Origin: Dipylidium caninum
Taxonomy: Eukaryota > Platyhelminthes > Cestoda > Cyclophyllidea > Dipylidiidae
NCBI GenBank assembly: GCA_017562135.1
Contig: QEYB01000766.1
Span: 124,001 to 188,000 of the forward strand
Reading direction: 5' to 3'
Length of the DNA stretch: 64,000 bases
Shown here: positions 1-11,885 of the stretch, one piece after another
Layout: each line of letters starts with the position of its first letter
Position numbering within the stretch: the stretch's first letter is position 1
The notes under the pieces: model-generated
Told to the model about the DNA's origin: nothing
Database searches by the model: none
What the model saw: the letters and a program-made list of their open reading frames with translations, nothing else
Translations under genes and position numbers: made by a program

Positions 1-369
1 AGAACAAAGGTTTAAGTACCGAAAACTACAAATTTGAAGAAAAAGGAAAGGTGTACGATGAACTAAGATGACGAAAATATTACTCTATGGTCGACTTCAA
101 TACAGTTGCTTATTGTAATAGTGACTAGAAAAAACAAAATCCAAAATTGTAAAGGTGAGTAAGAAGAAAAAGTGTGTATGGGCTAAAAATTCACTCGACT
201 AACAAAAGAAAAACGGGATCATAGAACTATTAAATCAGGATCGAAAGATGAACAGTTAAACTAGAATACTTGTATGGCTTATAAAAACAGTTTTGGATGA
301 CGCTACCAGACTATACTTAATGGTGAAAAAATGTGGAAAGTGGAAACATGCAGATGAAAGCAGACTTAC
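1..369. other. left edge, downstream intron of NUP205
   Basis: AT-rich sequence between the window edge and the splice donor of the last visible NUP205 exon (the donor lies just below 370, on the minus strand). I find no further NUP205-like frame here, so this is probably intron that continues outside the window. Confidence 0.6.
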
Positions 370-3300
370 CATAACACAGACGCGGGTAATTAGGGCTACC
401 ACAATTCGAAGGGCTTCTAGCTCTTCAGGTTGAATCTCAAGTGGTGTTGAGGTAGACTGTTCGTGCTGTTGAAGTTGTTGCTGATAGGTTTGCTGTTGAA
501 TAAATCGAGAATCACCTGCTTCTGGCATAATCGTGGCCGCAGAATGATGGTAGAGATATGGGTGCTGTAGATGTAAGGGCTGAACAACCATGCCCACACC
601 TGACGTAAGAACAGTGGCGCGTTTTAAATGCTCAAGGTATTGATGGAGACTGGAGATGAAGTGGTCCCATGTGAGAAGCGAGGCAAGTCGACCTGTGATT
701 GAAAAAGCTTTGACTAGTTGTGATACTAACTCAATAATATAAATTTTTAAAAGACCAATAATGTTTCTCGGCTCCTATTATTACTTTTATGGACTTATTC
801 CACATGGAAATCAAGTAAAATATGACTTTCGAAATCGTAAAACAAACAAAACCTCAGAGAAATGCCTCACCTGACCTACCGGAATGCATAATTACTCCGA
901 CACAAACGACAAAGATGAAAAAACGACTTTCTTGAACTTTTGGCAAGGTTAATAAGAACAGATAACTAACGATATTTTTAAGATACCATTTAGAACATTA
1001 ATGGAGTCGTGCCAATTATCTGTTTAAATAAAATAGAATGTTTGGCCATTTTTACGGATTTAACTCTGGAGGGGGAACCTACCAGTCAAGAAAGGAAAAG
1101 CATTTTGATTTAAAGATAATGTAAGAATATCATCCACCACATTCAGAAACAATGATAACTAGTAGTCAAAGTACTGGTAAATAAAAGACCGAAGAACTAC
1201 TCCATAATATAATTAAAAAAGAAGAAATTTTGTAAGTGAACGCCAAATTTCTTAATAAATAAACTGCATTCATTTTGAGCTTAAGGAACGTTTTTTTCCA
1301 AGACAATACCCATAGGACACTTGGGATGTATTTTATTAGCTAATAGTGAATACACTTGCATTGACGAACAAAAGACTTCACCGGATAAATATAAAAGAGA
1401 TAGGAGCGTAACAAAGAGAGGGAATAACCAGACCCCCAGACGAAGCAGTGGCCTTAAGCAGGTTGAAGCAAAGATTGGCAGACGTCTGACATCCAACCAA
1501 TGAGCGTAACATTCGAACGTATGGCACAAAGATTGTTGGGGAAGACGCAAACTCGCTAGTGGAGTAAACGAAGCGGAACAGCACAGCCTGGAAGAGTAAG
1601 AATTGGAGACCTGATTTAATCGAATAAGAAGAATAAATACAGTAAATTCACATTAAAATCATAGAGAACGCACTTGTCGAGAGTTTTCGATTTCTCCTGC
1701 CCGAAATGAAGTATTGAGGGTATCAGAAGCCTCAGCTGGTGTGAAATGTGTCTCGCCCGCGGGCCACCAGTATTCTAGGGAAAGACGCGCGTGCAGTGGT
1801 GACCCCGGAACATTGTACAAACGACCGAGAACATCGAGGAGCACCGCGAAACCTCCTGGATCAACGCCCATTCGGCGCATTACTGACTCGTCCCACAGTC
1901 GCAATTCTCGGGTGTTTTGAGGAAACTGGATAAGCAGCTCCGTTAGAAGACTGTGTACCCGACAAACCCACAGAGGCTAGAAAGATAGTTGTAAAAAAGT
2001 TAAGAAGAAAAATAAACTCACCTCGTGAGAGAAATAGAGTTCGGAAAGTATATTATTAGAAAGAAACTCTAAAGCTCGGGATCTGAGAGCGGAAGTAACC
2101 AAATCATCTTCATCGACCACATTTTCAGAACCAGCGTTCGCACTATTCTCGCTTCGTCGTCTTAAATCCGCTCTAAGATGTGCAGTTCGACGCAGAGCTA
2201 TGCCCCAAGCAATCTGTAATAAGCCGTACAATCCTTCAACGGAAAGTGACAGCGTTTGTTGATCTACCTCCCCAGAGAAGGTAAGAAGTTCTGTCACGGA
2301 GGTCACATAACCACTCTTCGAGAATAAAGGATGCTGTAGGTCTAGAAGAGAAGTAGATCAAAATACCATCGAAGTTTACCTTGTTCGTTTGCATCAGCAC
2401 ATTGATCAATAACAATTCCAGGAGTACCGAAAGGTTCCAAAGCGAATAAAAGAGCCATAAAGAGGTGAATACTACCGTGATCCAGAGGGACCGATACATC
2501 CTCCTCCAGATAAATGCCTTTAATAATATTGGATTTTGGACCGACAAGGTGGGTAAGAACCTGATCCATTTCGGATAAGGTGAGCGGAGTTTGGGTGGCC
2601 CATAGCATGACGCTCTCAGCAATGCGATTTCGAATCTCTATGAGAGTACGCCGAATATCCCGACGATGCTGACGACCATCCAGCACGCGAGCGGTCTCAA
2701 GACGCTTCAGCTCACTCTCAACGTTGAAGTTAGCCAGGAAAGCTGAGGAAAATTAAAAAATAATCGTTCCAAGTTAGTTGAAAAACGCAAGTAAGTAAGC
2801 AAAAAATTTGAAAATTTGTGGCGAGCGTAGTCGTAAATACAGAAAGTGACTCGAGAACAAATAATTGGAAGTCAGTTACTACAATGGAAGGGAAATTTTT
2901 TCATTGAAGGCAAAGTGAAATATATAAGTTAAACTCACAAAGGAGGTTATTGAGAAGACCACATTGCCATAAATCATCAGTAAAAGAGCTAACAACACTT
3001 TCGACATCCTTGGAAAGTGGGCTATTAGAAGGCATGCGCCCAGCACGGCGTCGAATGATGGAATTAAGTGCTTCCGATAGGGCTCGATGGGCATCAAAAT
3101 ACAAAGTAATTGCCAAAAGCTGAGCGATTTAGACCGCTAGAGTGGGAGGAAAGATGCCCTTCTGCAGTTAAGAGGAATTCCAAAGCAGTAATTTCATTTA
3201 TGTCGAATAGATCACTGAAGTTGCATGTTTCGTCGATGAGATCATGTGTAAGAATAATTCGCTGAGAGAGGCCAGAAATAGCAATAGCATCTACGTCAGC

Positions 3301-3534
3301 CTTCTTAACAGACTGCCGATCTTCGGCGGATTTAGACTAAAAATTGGAGAGATATTAGTACAAGAAAAAAAGCATCCGCATGATGTTTACAATATTTACC
3401 GTTTTATGCATGGGAAAAAGCAAAGGCGTCCTGTGACGCTTGAGGCATGTCTCAAATTCGATTAACTTGTCAATCCGATTGTTAAATAAGACATCGGTAA
3501 CAACATTGTCGAGCGTTTTGTAGGCAGACCACAT
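370..3534 (-). CDS. NUP205: NUP205 homolog, N-terminal part (nuclear pore inner-ring scaffold)
   Basis: NUP205 (yeast Nup192) is a large alpha-solenoid of the inner ring of the nuclear pore. Seven exons join in phase: 3534-3400, 3336-2939, 2742-2380, 2341-2022, 1976-1674, 1587-1434 and 692-370, about 665 residues; the protein continues beyond the left edge. Landmarks in vertebrate NUP205 order are MWSAYK near the start, SDLFDINEI, LQIAWGIALRR, SLEYWWP, TIFVPYVRMLRSL and LTWDHF. The start is the ATG at 3534, eight bases after a pyrimidine-rich CAG. Exon 2 is broken by one base: reading SGLNR... in frame meets a stop, and the homologous AITLYFD continues one frame over, at an AAAA run (3115-3118 on the plus strand). 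The 741-nt intron at 693-1433 shows nothing else. The identification is secure; the break is probably a sequence error. Confidence 0.92.
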
Positions 3535-3542
3535 GGCACCAA

Positions 3543-4429
3543 CTGGCCCACCCGAAAAACAACGCGACGGCCTATTAGAGGCTAACCGAGCGCGTGGCGC
3601 GATTTGAAAATTTCGAGAAGGTCATGTCTAACAGACTGCACATTACGTTAAATGGTAAAGCTTGCACAGATTTTAGAGATGTTTGTAGAAATAAAATTTA
3701 TATCGACACGAATGAGGCGGAGTACATTTAAACCACGTGTCGAAGAGGGGTAACGGAGGTTTGAACAGTTTGAGCTAAATCAATCACTAGTTCGGGCAGC
3801 GATGATTGTACACCCTTTTACCCCTTCCCAAAAAATAAATACCAACTCTACTTCGGCCAGCCATTGGTAGTGGACAGTCTGTATTACTTACGCGTAATAC
3901 CAACAAAAGCAGCCTTTTTCACAAAAGCCACCACATTCTTAATTTGACCCCGGAAATACTTATCCATAATCTTACAAAATACCTCACACGCTGGTAAGAG
4001 TCAGTTGAAATCAATGGACAACCCTTTTCGTCCATGTGATACCCCGAGTGAAGGAAAAGAGTCTTGTCGGCATTAAAACAAGGGATATCAGTAGGAATAA
4101 CTGATCTTCCGAGATTATTGCCTATTGCCCCGAAATGCTATGATATTTACGCCCTCAGGACGTTCACTAGAACATTAACTGAAATAAGTTTTCGGAAGTC
4201 CGTTACCAACCTACTACGCACAGAGGCACGCCTTCTTAGGTCTTTTCTTATATTTTTAACCAACCACTATACAATTATTTGCAGCGATACTCATTCCGTT
4301 AACCAAAAAACACAGATAGTCGCTTCTCGTTACATATCAGTAATCTGTAATGATGCAAACACATAAACAGGAAGAAGAGGTACAAGGATTACTATTTGGT
4401 CTGATTTTAAGCAACCAGCGTCGCAACAT
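3543..4429. other. spacer between NDUFS1 3' end and NUP205 5' end
   Basis: About 0.9 kb separating two genes on the same strand: NDUFS1 stops at 4430 and NUP205 begins at 3534. No AATAAA-type signal was found just beyond the NDUFS1 stop, and no coding frame is convincing. It must hold the NDUFS1 3' UTR and whatever starts NUP205. Confidence 0.5.
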
Positions 4430-7400
4430 CTACTCCTCGAAATTCGAGTTCCTCGACGGGATGTGTGTCTTGAAAGCCCTAACGCAGCGCGACATAGTCT
4501 GGGAGGCCCGGGTGATAGCATCGGTCATGAAGTATTGGTGTAATTCTTTAAGAGACGGGCTCAAAGGTGTTTTTGCATCAAGGTTTTTCGATTCCTTTTT
4601 GTAAATAGTCTAAAACAGTAGTGATAATGAGAAAAAAGTGCACTAAGTAGAGTTAACTTTCGACTTTAAACACACAATGTCATGCCTTTTCTATCCCCAT
4701 ATTCGAGATTTGTATGAAATGGGAGTTAACTTAGACGCTGATTCGATGCAGGAATAGATAATGGATTCAAAGCATTAGCGTTCCTTGATGTTACCAGTAT
4801 ACTATTATAAAATGTTAAAAACAATTGATTGTTTCGTGGTTAACTCATACCAGGAAGATCATCAACATGTTATATTGACGTACTTTGAATTTCGACTGTA
4901 AAAGCAAAATCAAGTCTAAATGAAGCCAAGCTACATATAGTCATTTATATCATCGTTATGTATACAGAGAACAGGTACGGCGAATAGGGGACATGAGGCC
5001 CTTCACATCCCACCCCACCCCGCAGATTTGTGTGTAATCCAACATCATCATGAAAAGGTGCTACCATAACTAATGGACTTAATTTGAGGCGTCGTCCACA
5101 CGTCAGAACACATGACACCGATCAGCGTCTCAATCCCCTATGCTAGATAAGTCAGATTTATGAAGACGACACACATCAAGACGAATAAACTAATATCTTA
5201 CTAATGGATCGTTTCACGGCTTTCTTAAAAATTGCCTTACTATTTCTCAGCAGCCGAAACTAGTAGTACTGCTAGAAGAGCTGGAAATAAAACTTAAGTA
5301 TCTGAGGTGCTGTGTGATAAAAATGCAGTGTTATTGGAACGAAAATAAGTTATTTGTTCACCAGTCCTCTATATAACAGCAATAAGGCTGGATTGGTTAC
5401 GGTGCTCCGTGGGTGAAAGTTTCAATAAACCGAGAAGTTTAATTCCCCCAATTCGGGATTGCGCACAAAGCAAATATTTCTCAAAAAGCAAAGTGTAGTT
5501 TTTAATGAGTGGAAATATCGAAATAAAGACAAGCCGGAAACAGATTTTGGCACAAATTGGACAAATTACCAGTGTGCTTAAGAGTAATATTTTTACTTAA
5601 AAAGATGTTGGGAAAGTTGAAAACAACCGTTAAATATGCGGATATAGAGCGGAAAGGAAATGTCAATAGAAATAAACTAAAAAAAGTAATTACACCCACC
5701 TTAACATCATTGGCTGCGATCTTAAGACACACTGGATCTGCACTCTGAACGATGTCAAACTCGAGAATCCCGGGTGCAACTTGGCGTATGCGCCGTCGCA
5801 CACCTTCGAGATCATCATAAGGCAAAGAACAGCCAGCGACTTCGGAGATGGCGCGGAGGACAGCCCAGTCCTGTCTAGCGTCCCCTGGCGGTGATACGGC
5901 AGGGAAGGTACGCTGTGCTCGGCCTTCGAGATTAGCATAAATAGCGTGTTTCTCAGTGTAGGCAGCACCTGGAAGCACGATGTCCGACATCTGTGCACCG
6001 TGGTCACCGTTGTGGCCTGGGGTGTAAAAACGAATACTTGTTATGGGAAAGCAGTATATTCAAAGCGCTCCATACGCATGTGTCGTGGAGTAACCTACGA
6101 CTAACATGAGTGATACAATGAAATTAAGAGGGGATTGTGTAGTGATGTCAACGATGAATATTCTAAAAATGTTTTATACGTAAAAACACGTAAAATGTAT
6201 TTCATGCAAGAGTACAGAATCAATAAGTCAACCAATCAGCTTCATCCGCTAAATTAGAATTCATAGGTGGAAAAATGACAAAAGACCCCCATCTACAAAA
6301 AAAGATGGAAGGTATTGAGGAAAAGTGCACTTTAATCCAAGATGGAAGACATGTAAACTGATTGTGGGTCGAAACCAGATATTTGATTATAGATAGATGG
6401 GCGTCGGTCTTTTCAGTGATGTCAGAAGATTGCAAAAGACAAAACTAAATACTTTTTCGTTATTTCTCAAGTCCAGAAATTGCATGGGGTGGCCGCTAAA
6501 AAACAGGTATCACAAACTAGGGCTACGAGGCTGATAAGCATAATTTCGTGGAGGAAGATATTCAAGTGAAGAATAAAGGACGCGCATTCAACTTGTTGAG
6601 TTTTAAAATTACAAAAGTAGAACGAGACATATGATTTCTACAATTAGTTGTGAAAGGTTAAACACGTCAAGGTATTCATGCGTATTTCAAGGGATCATAT
6701 CTGTCGATACTCAATGCAAAGTATCACAAGAATTTGAACCGGTACGCACCGATGTAGATGACCATGCAGTCCTTTGGGAGATCGGCGCGAGTCAGTTTTC
6801 CTTGATCAGCCCCCAGAAGAATGGCCACCTTGGGTTGAGAGTCACGTAGAGCATTTAGACCGGGGGTGTAGCCGAGGTCCATAGCAGCTACCTGACTGGC
6901 ATAACGCTGCAGCACGTTGAAGCGGCGTAAACCCTCCTCTGCTGAAGGTGCAAAATGACAAGACAACTGTTGTGCCGCCGCGTGCAATGCTGCGCCATCC
7001 GCACGTTGAAGACTTTCGCTACCTACCACCACCAGAGGGTTCTTTGCAGCCTTCAAGCGCTAAATTTATGTTCAACAATTGATAACATGTTGGATAAACA
7101 TTGACAACGGTCTCCGCGGTAACATATTCTAGTGCCCGTAAGACTGTCCGGTTTTCGTACTAATCAGAATTTTTGAGAACCCCAACTAAAATGTTTAGAA
7201 AACTAAAACTACTCTCAATGTCCTAAATACAAACAATTTTTTCCAGTTTACTCTGATCGTATTTAATTAAATGATGCAAGGCCAGCTACATCAACACTGG
7301 CTTTGAGCATAGAGGCGATACTTACTTACTTACCGGTTATGTTACCATCTCTTACTCTGCTAATGAAGGACAGAATATTAAAATTTCTCGTGTTCCAGCG

Positions 7401-9959
7401 ATACAGTATAAAAAATATATACGGGGTTAAAGATTTGTAGCGCTAACGAATGATTTTTAAACTCGAGTTGTGTATTGAGGTACAGTTATGACGTTACGTC
7501 GGGTTAGTCGAAGAAGAATATAATCTTTGAAACAAACAACAGCAGATTTAATTAATTAGTTATTTAAATCTAGACAATTTACAAATCTTGACTCGATTTA
7601 TTAGGAAATATTTCGTATGGAGGTTATAAAATCATTAAAAGTACCATGAGACCTAAGTGGCTAACAATTTTAAGAAAATGGGAAAATAAAAAAAACCTTG
7701 GCGAAGGGGTGGGTCCCGGAGATTATTTGTTCGATAACCGCGATCGACGATCCAAGGTGCTGAAGGGCAAGATCTAGTTCATTACTTAAATTAATTAAAT
7801 AATTTTACGGGTTAACTATATCCATACTTTCTTTAAACTATAGATGAAAACTCTCCTTGACTAAAATAGCGGAATTTTTCTTAGGTAGTTAAGTACAGAT
7901 GTTAAAATAGAAGGAATTTACTTTTTTGAAATACAACAGATATTTATAATTCTGACTGCATAAAATCGTTATTTTAAGCGTCCTCGAAAGTACCCAACAG
8001 CAGTGAAATAGCAGGAGGCCATGGTCAAGTGATGCCATGTCAAACCTACATCATAATCGTAAGTGAGATCAACTTTTTCGCCAATCAGTGCTACATCTAG
8101 TTCATTGTTGAGCCAATTCTTCCTGACACGCGCGTTGATCAGTGGAGCTTCAAATCGCGGATTCGTACCGATAAATAAGATCAAATCAGCATCATCTATA
8201 CCAACGATTTTAGAGTTGAATAAGTAATTGGCCCGAACATCGGTTCTGCATGAAAATGAAAATCAGATTTGAGTGGAAAAAGGCAGACAATAGTAAAAGG
8301 ATAACAAACCTATTTGATGGGAAACTCTCTTCAGTAAAAACTAATTCCGAATTCATAAAGTTCGCAAGGTCTTTGGCAGCGGTCAGGGTTTCGGCATCGG
8401 TAAATGGACCAGCAATAATGGCAACCTGATCGGGGGCACATTTATCGGGTTCAACTGATCCCAAAGCGACAAAACGTTCGCCAATTGCAACAAGAACCTC
8501 CTCCCAAGAGGAACGTTGATGCATTTCACCATCTTTCCGTCGCATCAGAGGAACCACGAGACGTTGACGTCTGAGACCATCGCAAGCGCAACGTGATTTA
8601 TCCGCTAACCACTCCTCATTAATATCTTCATTCAATCGGGGTAGAATACGCAAAACCTCATTGGTTCGCATTGAAATAACTATGTTCGAACCCACAGCGT
8701 CCATTACATCAATGGACTCAATACGTCGGGTTTCCCAAGGGCGTGCAACAAATGAATAGGGTTTAGAAAGGAGGGCTCCCACGGGGCAGAGATCAATCAC
8801 ATTGCCCGAGAGTTCACTTTCAATCATATGATTGACGTAGGTGCCAATTTGCATGCTGTTGCTACGGCCCGTAGTGCCAAGGTGCGGCACTCCAGCTACC
8901 TCATTGACAAATCGGACACATCGTGTACAATGGATGCAACGAGTCATACAGGTCTTGATGATGGGACCCATGTTAAAGTTTTCTACAGCTCGTTTACCCG
9001 AGAACAAAATATCAGTGAAGCGAGAACGGTCAGCACCGAAGACCATTGATTGATCCTGAAGGTCACACTCACCACCCTGATCACATATTGGACAGTCCAA
9101 AGGATGATTGACCAAGAGAAACTCCATAACACCTTCTCGAGCTTTTTTTGTCATATCAGAATCGGTTTTGATGCGCATTCCCTTCCAGATAGGCATGGCA
9201 CAGCTAGCAACAGGTTTCACCGAATTTTCAACCTCTACAAGACACATCCTGCAGCTACCGGCGATCGAAAGTCGTTCGTGGTAACAAAATCTAGAAGACA
9301 GCTGAGGTTAATGATAAGAATGTAATCCAAAGAGCCATAAAGGCTGATGATTGACCCACCGTGGAATTTCAATCCCGATTAAACTGCATGCTTGCAAAAC
9401 AGTCATGCCAGGGTCACAAAGTACAGACTTTCCATCAACGAAGACTTCAACTTTGTTATGTTCTGGCCTAGGTGGGGGGCTGTTCGTCTTAGGAGTAGCA
9501 TCAGTTGCTGCTGCAGCCGAAGACCGTAAAATTTGGGCAAGGTAAAAGGGCCTCAATCTTGTTACAGCTAAGGCATCAAAGACATAAGCCAATTGTAAAA
9601 CGGATCAGATCAAAGTGCATCTTAATAAATCACAGCGTTAAGTAACGAAACCAGCATGCACAAAATTTACTAGTCAATCTGTCCGGCAACACAAGCGGCG
9701 ATTTTCATAAGTCATCAAGTATTTAAAAGCGCGGAAAAATACGCGGAAAAATACGCACAATAATGAACCATTTCAATGGTTGTAGTTTTTCAGACAAACC
9801 TCACCCTAGCTGGATACGATTCAGGGACATACGTATATAATATACAACATATAGCATGTAATAAGTATAATTATGTAATAGATATAACCGCTACCCAGAA
9901 AATTTACTTTTAGGGACTTTCTTCAGTGACCCCAAGCCGTGTGCGCACACACCCAACAT
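4430..9959 (-). CDS. NDUFS1: NDUFS1, NADH dehydrogenase 75-kDa iron-sulfur subunit of complex I
   Basis: Carries electrons from the flavin site along iron-sulfur clusters in the peripheral arm of mitochondrial complex I. Eight exons join in phase: 9959-9908, 9567-9360, 9290-8310, 8245-8050, 7759-7697, 7059-6750, 6016-5700 and 4609-4430, totalling 2307 nt or 768 residues (human 727). Visible cluster ligands are [15 protein letters not shown] (2Fe-2S), [16 protein letters not shown] and [15 protein letters not shown]. Later landmarks are [19 protein letters not shown] and, at the end, [14 protein letters not shown]. The first exon ([17 protein letters not shown], basic, no acid, like a mitochondrial presequence) is inferred from a phase-1 donor that matches the acceptor at 9567, and is the least certain part. 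The other exons are very secure and show no break. Confidence 0.96.
9731..9754. repeat. two tandem copies of a 12-mer
   Basis: The unit gcggaaaaatac occurs twice head to tail, exactly. It lies in the first intron of NDUFS1. Too short to assign a function. Confidence 0.8.
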
Positions 9960-11871
9960 CACAAACGATCTTGGTTCTACGAAAAGGGCGCCTTCAATGC
10001 GGGAACAAGTCAAAGGAGTGATAAGGTAAATAGAAACTCAGTGCGTAAAATAGGCTGAATGTTACCCAAACCCGAAAAGCTTCGTGCATTATTAAACGGT
10101 TTACAGTTGCTAGTTTAGGTTACACGCTCACACTAGCTTTTGGAAAGCAGATGCTTATAGGGAAACAGGACATAATTTATATTTGTATCGATAACGACGT
10201 GCGAATGCATAACTCATACCTAATTGTAGGGAATCAATCACTAAAGTAAATTATGGGCTTGATCGTACGGCAAAGACTCTTTTGGGTGCCTGATAGTCAC
10301 CTGTACCCAAAGGTTTTTCCATAGCACAGAAAAGACATCGCAGGAGTATATGCATCAAATATGTATTAGTATGATGATGATCACTCAATTATCGACACAA
10401 CCATGAAGATATACAGGCAACAAGTGTCTGCTGAATGTTGAACGCTGCCAGAAAAACCGGGGGTTATTTGCATTAATTCAACAAAAACCCATATTGGGAG
10501 AAGGATTAAGTGGAAAAAGACTGCTTGATTCAGTATTTTGATATGGGTCTTCTGTGTGCCACGAAATGGCGTGTATTAAGCTACTTTTTTATGTGCTTTC
10601 CACTCATTAAACCACGAATAATTTCTCCAATACGTAGGTTATTTAGGGAAGCCCATAGACACAAAAAACGCATTACCAAAATAAATAATTCACCCCCAAC
10701 GGCTGGTTTAAATCTAATCTAGGCTAGTGGCCATTATTACGAGCAAATATTAACGAGGTTATATTAACAGAAATAAAAAATTCTTCGAAAGACTACTTTC
10801 ATTAAGCGACTTGTTTAGTCAGAACACCTGCATGAGGGAGAAAAAGGTTGTTGTTGCTTCTGCTCTACATTTAGGCGTTGTATCCATAGTTCAAACTTCC
10901 GATTTTTTGATACGTTCAGATGTTAAGTGAATTTTGAGTTGAACTTAATTGCGAAGCGTTCGCGTGGTGATCGTTTTCATAGGATGCATTCGAAAATTCC
11001 AAGGAACTTGGTCCATAAATTCAATTTAGCCTAGCTCAGAGCGTTTTTGAACCGACAAATAAGGCATATTTCCAATAATGTCTATCACCCTTATCAACCA
11101 TTAACAGAAAACTGGTTTCACAGATTTCGTCGGAGCCATTACTATTTTCATTCGTAATAGACGAAGAAATCCTCATTTCGTGCTACAAAAAAGCCGGATA
11201 GTACGTCAAAAGCGAAATTGTTTTTGCTAAATTATTATAGGTTTATTAACTTTCGGAATTTCATGTTACGGAAACATTAAAAAGCAGACGACGGAAGATT
11301 TTTGGAAAAGTCTCCAACTGTTTGGTCCTGTGGATGTCATCATTCAAATAATAGCATGCAAATTAATTAGTGGAAAACATTTTATCTTAACTACCCGCGT
11401 ATTATGACATTCCTTACAGCGACAGATTTCTTTGAAGACTTGTCACATTTTATTTTTCGGCTCCTTGATTTCAGCCGCATCTGCGGCTCTTTCTCTATTT
11501 GACAGAAATTTGGGCTCCAAATTGTATATTATTTGTGGACGCTTTCGGAGCCTGACTCTTAAAGGGTCCGAGGGACTTACCGTATTACTGGCAGTTTGTA
11601 AAACAGGAGTGATTATTTTGGCCTGCCGCTGTTTTCAGGCCAACCATAAGCCAAATGGTCAATAAATGCACGCCTATTTAATGTTCCATCTAAAAAATTA
11701 GTTCACTTTTTGTTTGCATTAAAAAAATAGTTATGCGTAAATACAGATGTTTATACCCTCCCTTCTACCTTGTTAATGTGGCGATAAATTCTTATATAAA
11801 TCTAAGTTTGTTTTGTCCGTTAAAAGCAACGCCGCTTACTTCAAAAATTTTATTACATAATTCTCGGTTAG
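9960..11871. other. divergent intergenic region, NDUFS1 / C5orf22 homolog
   Basis: About 1.9 kb between the start of NDUFS1 (minus) and the start of the C5orf22 homolog (plus), so both promoters should lie here. It is AT-rich with scattered short open frames of no coding character, and no TATA or initiator could be fixed by eye. A pyrimidine run and TTAG at about 11862-11871 looks like a splice acceptor just before the C5orf22 ATG. Confidence 0.6.
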
Positions 11872-11885
11872 AGCTGTTGACTTCA

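Noticed and set aside
3121..3135. 15-nt GT...AG segment as an explanation for the NUP205 break
   Set aside because: Its length is a multiple of three, so removing it does not restore the frame, and it would delete conserved residues.
10510..11665. Short plus-strand frames in the NDUFS1/C5orf22 spacer
   Set aside because: AT-driven amino-acid use, no splice context and no similarity.
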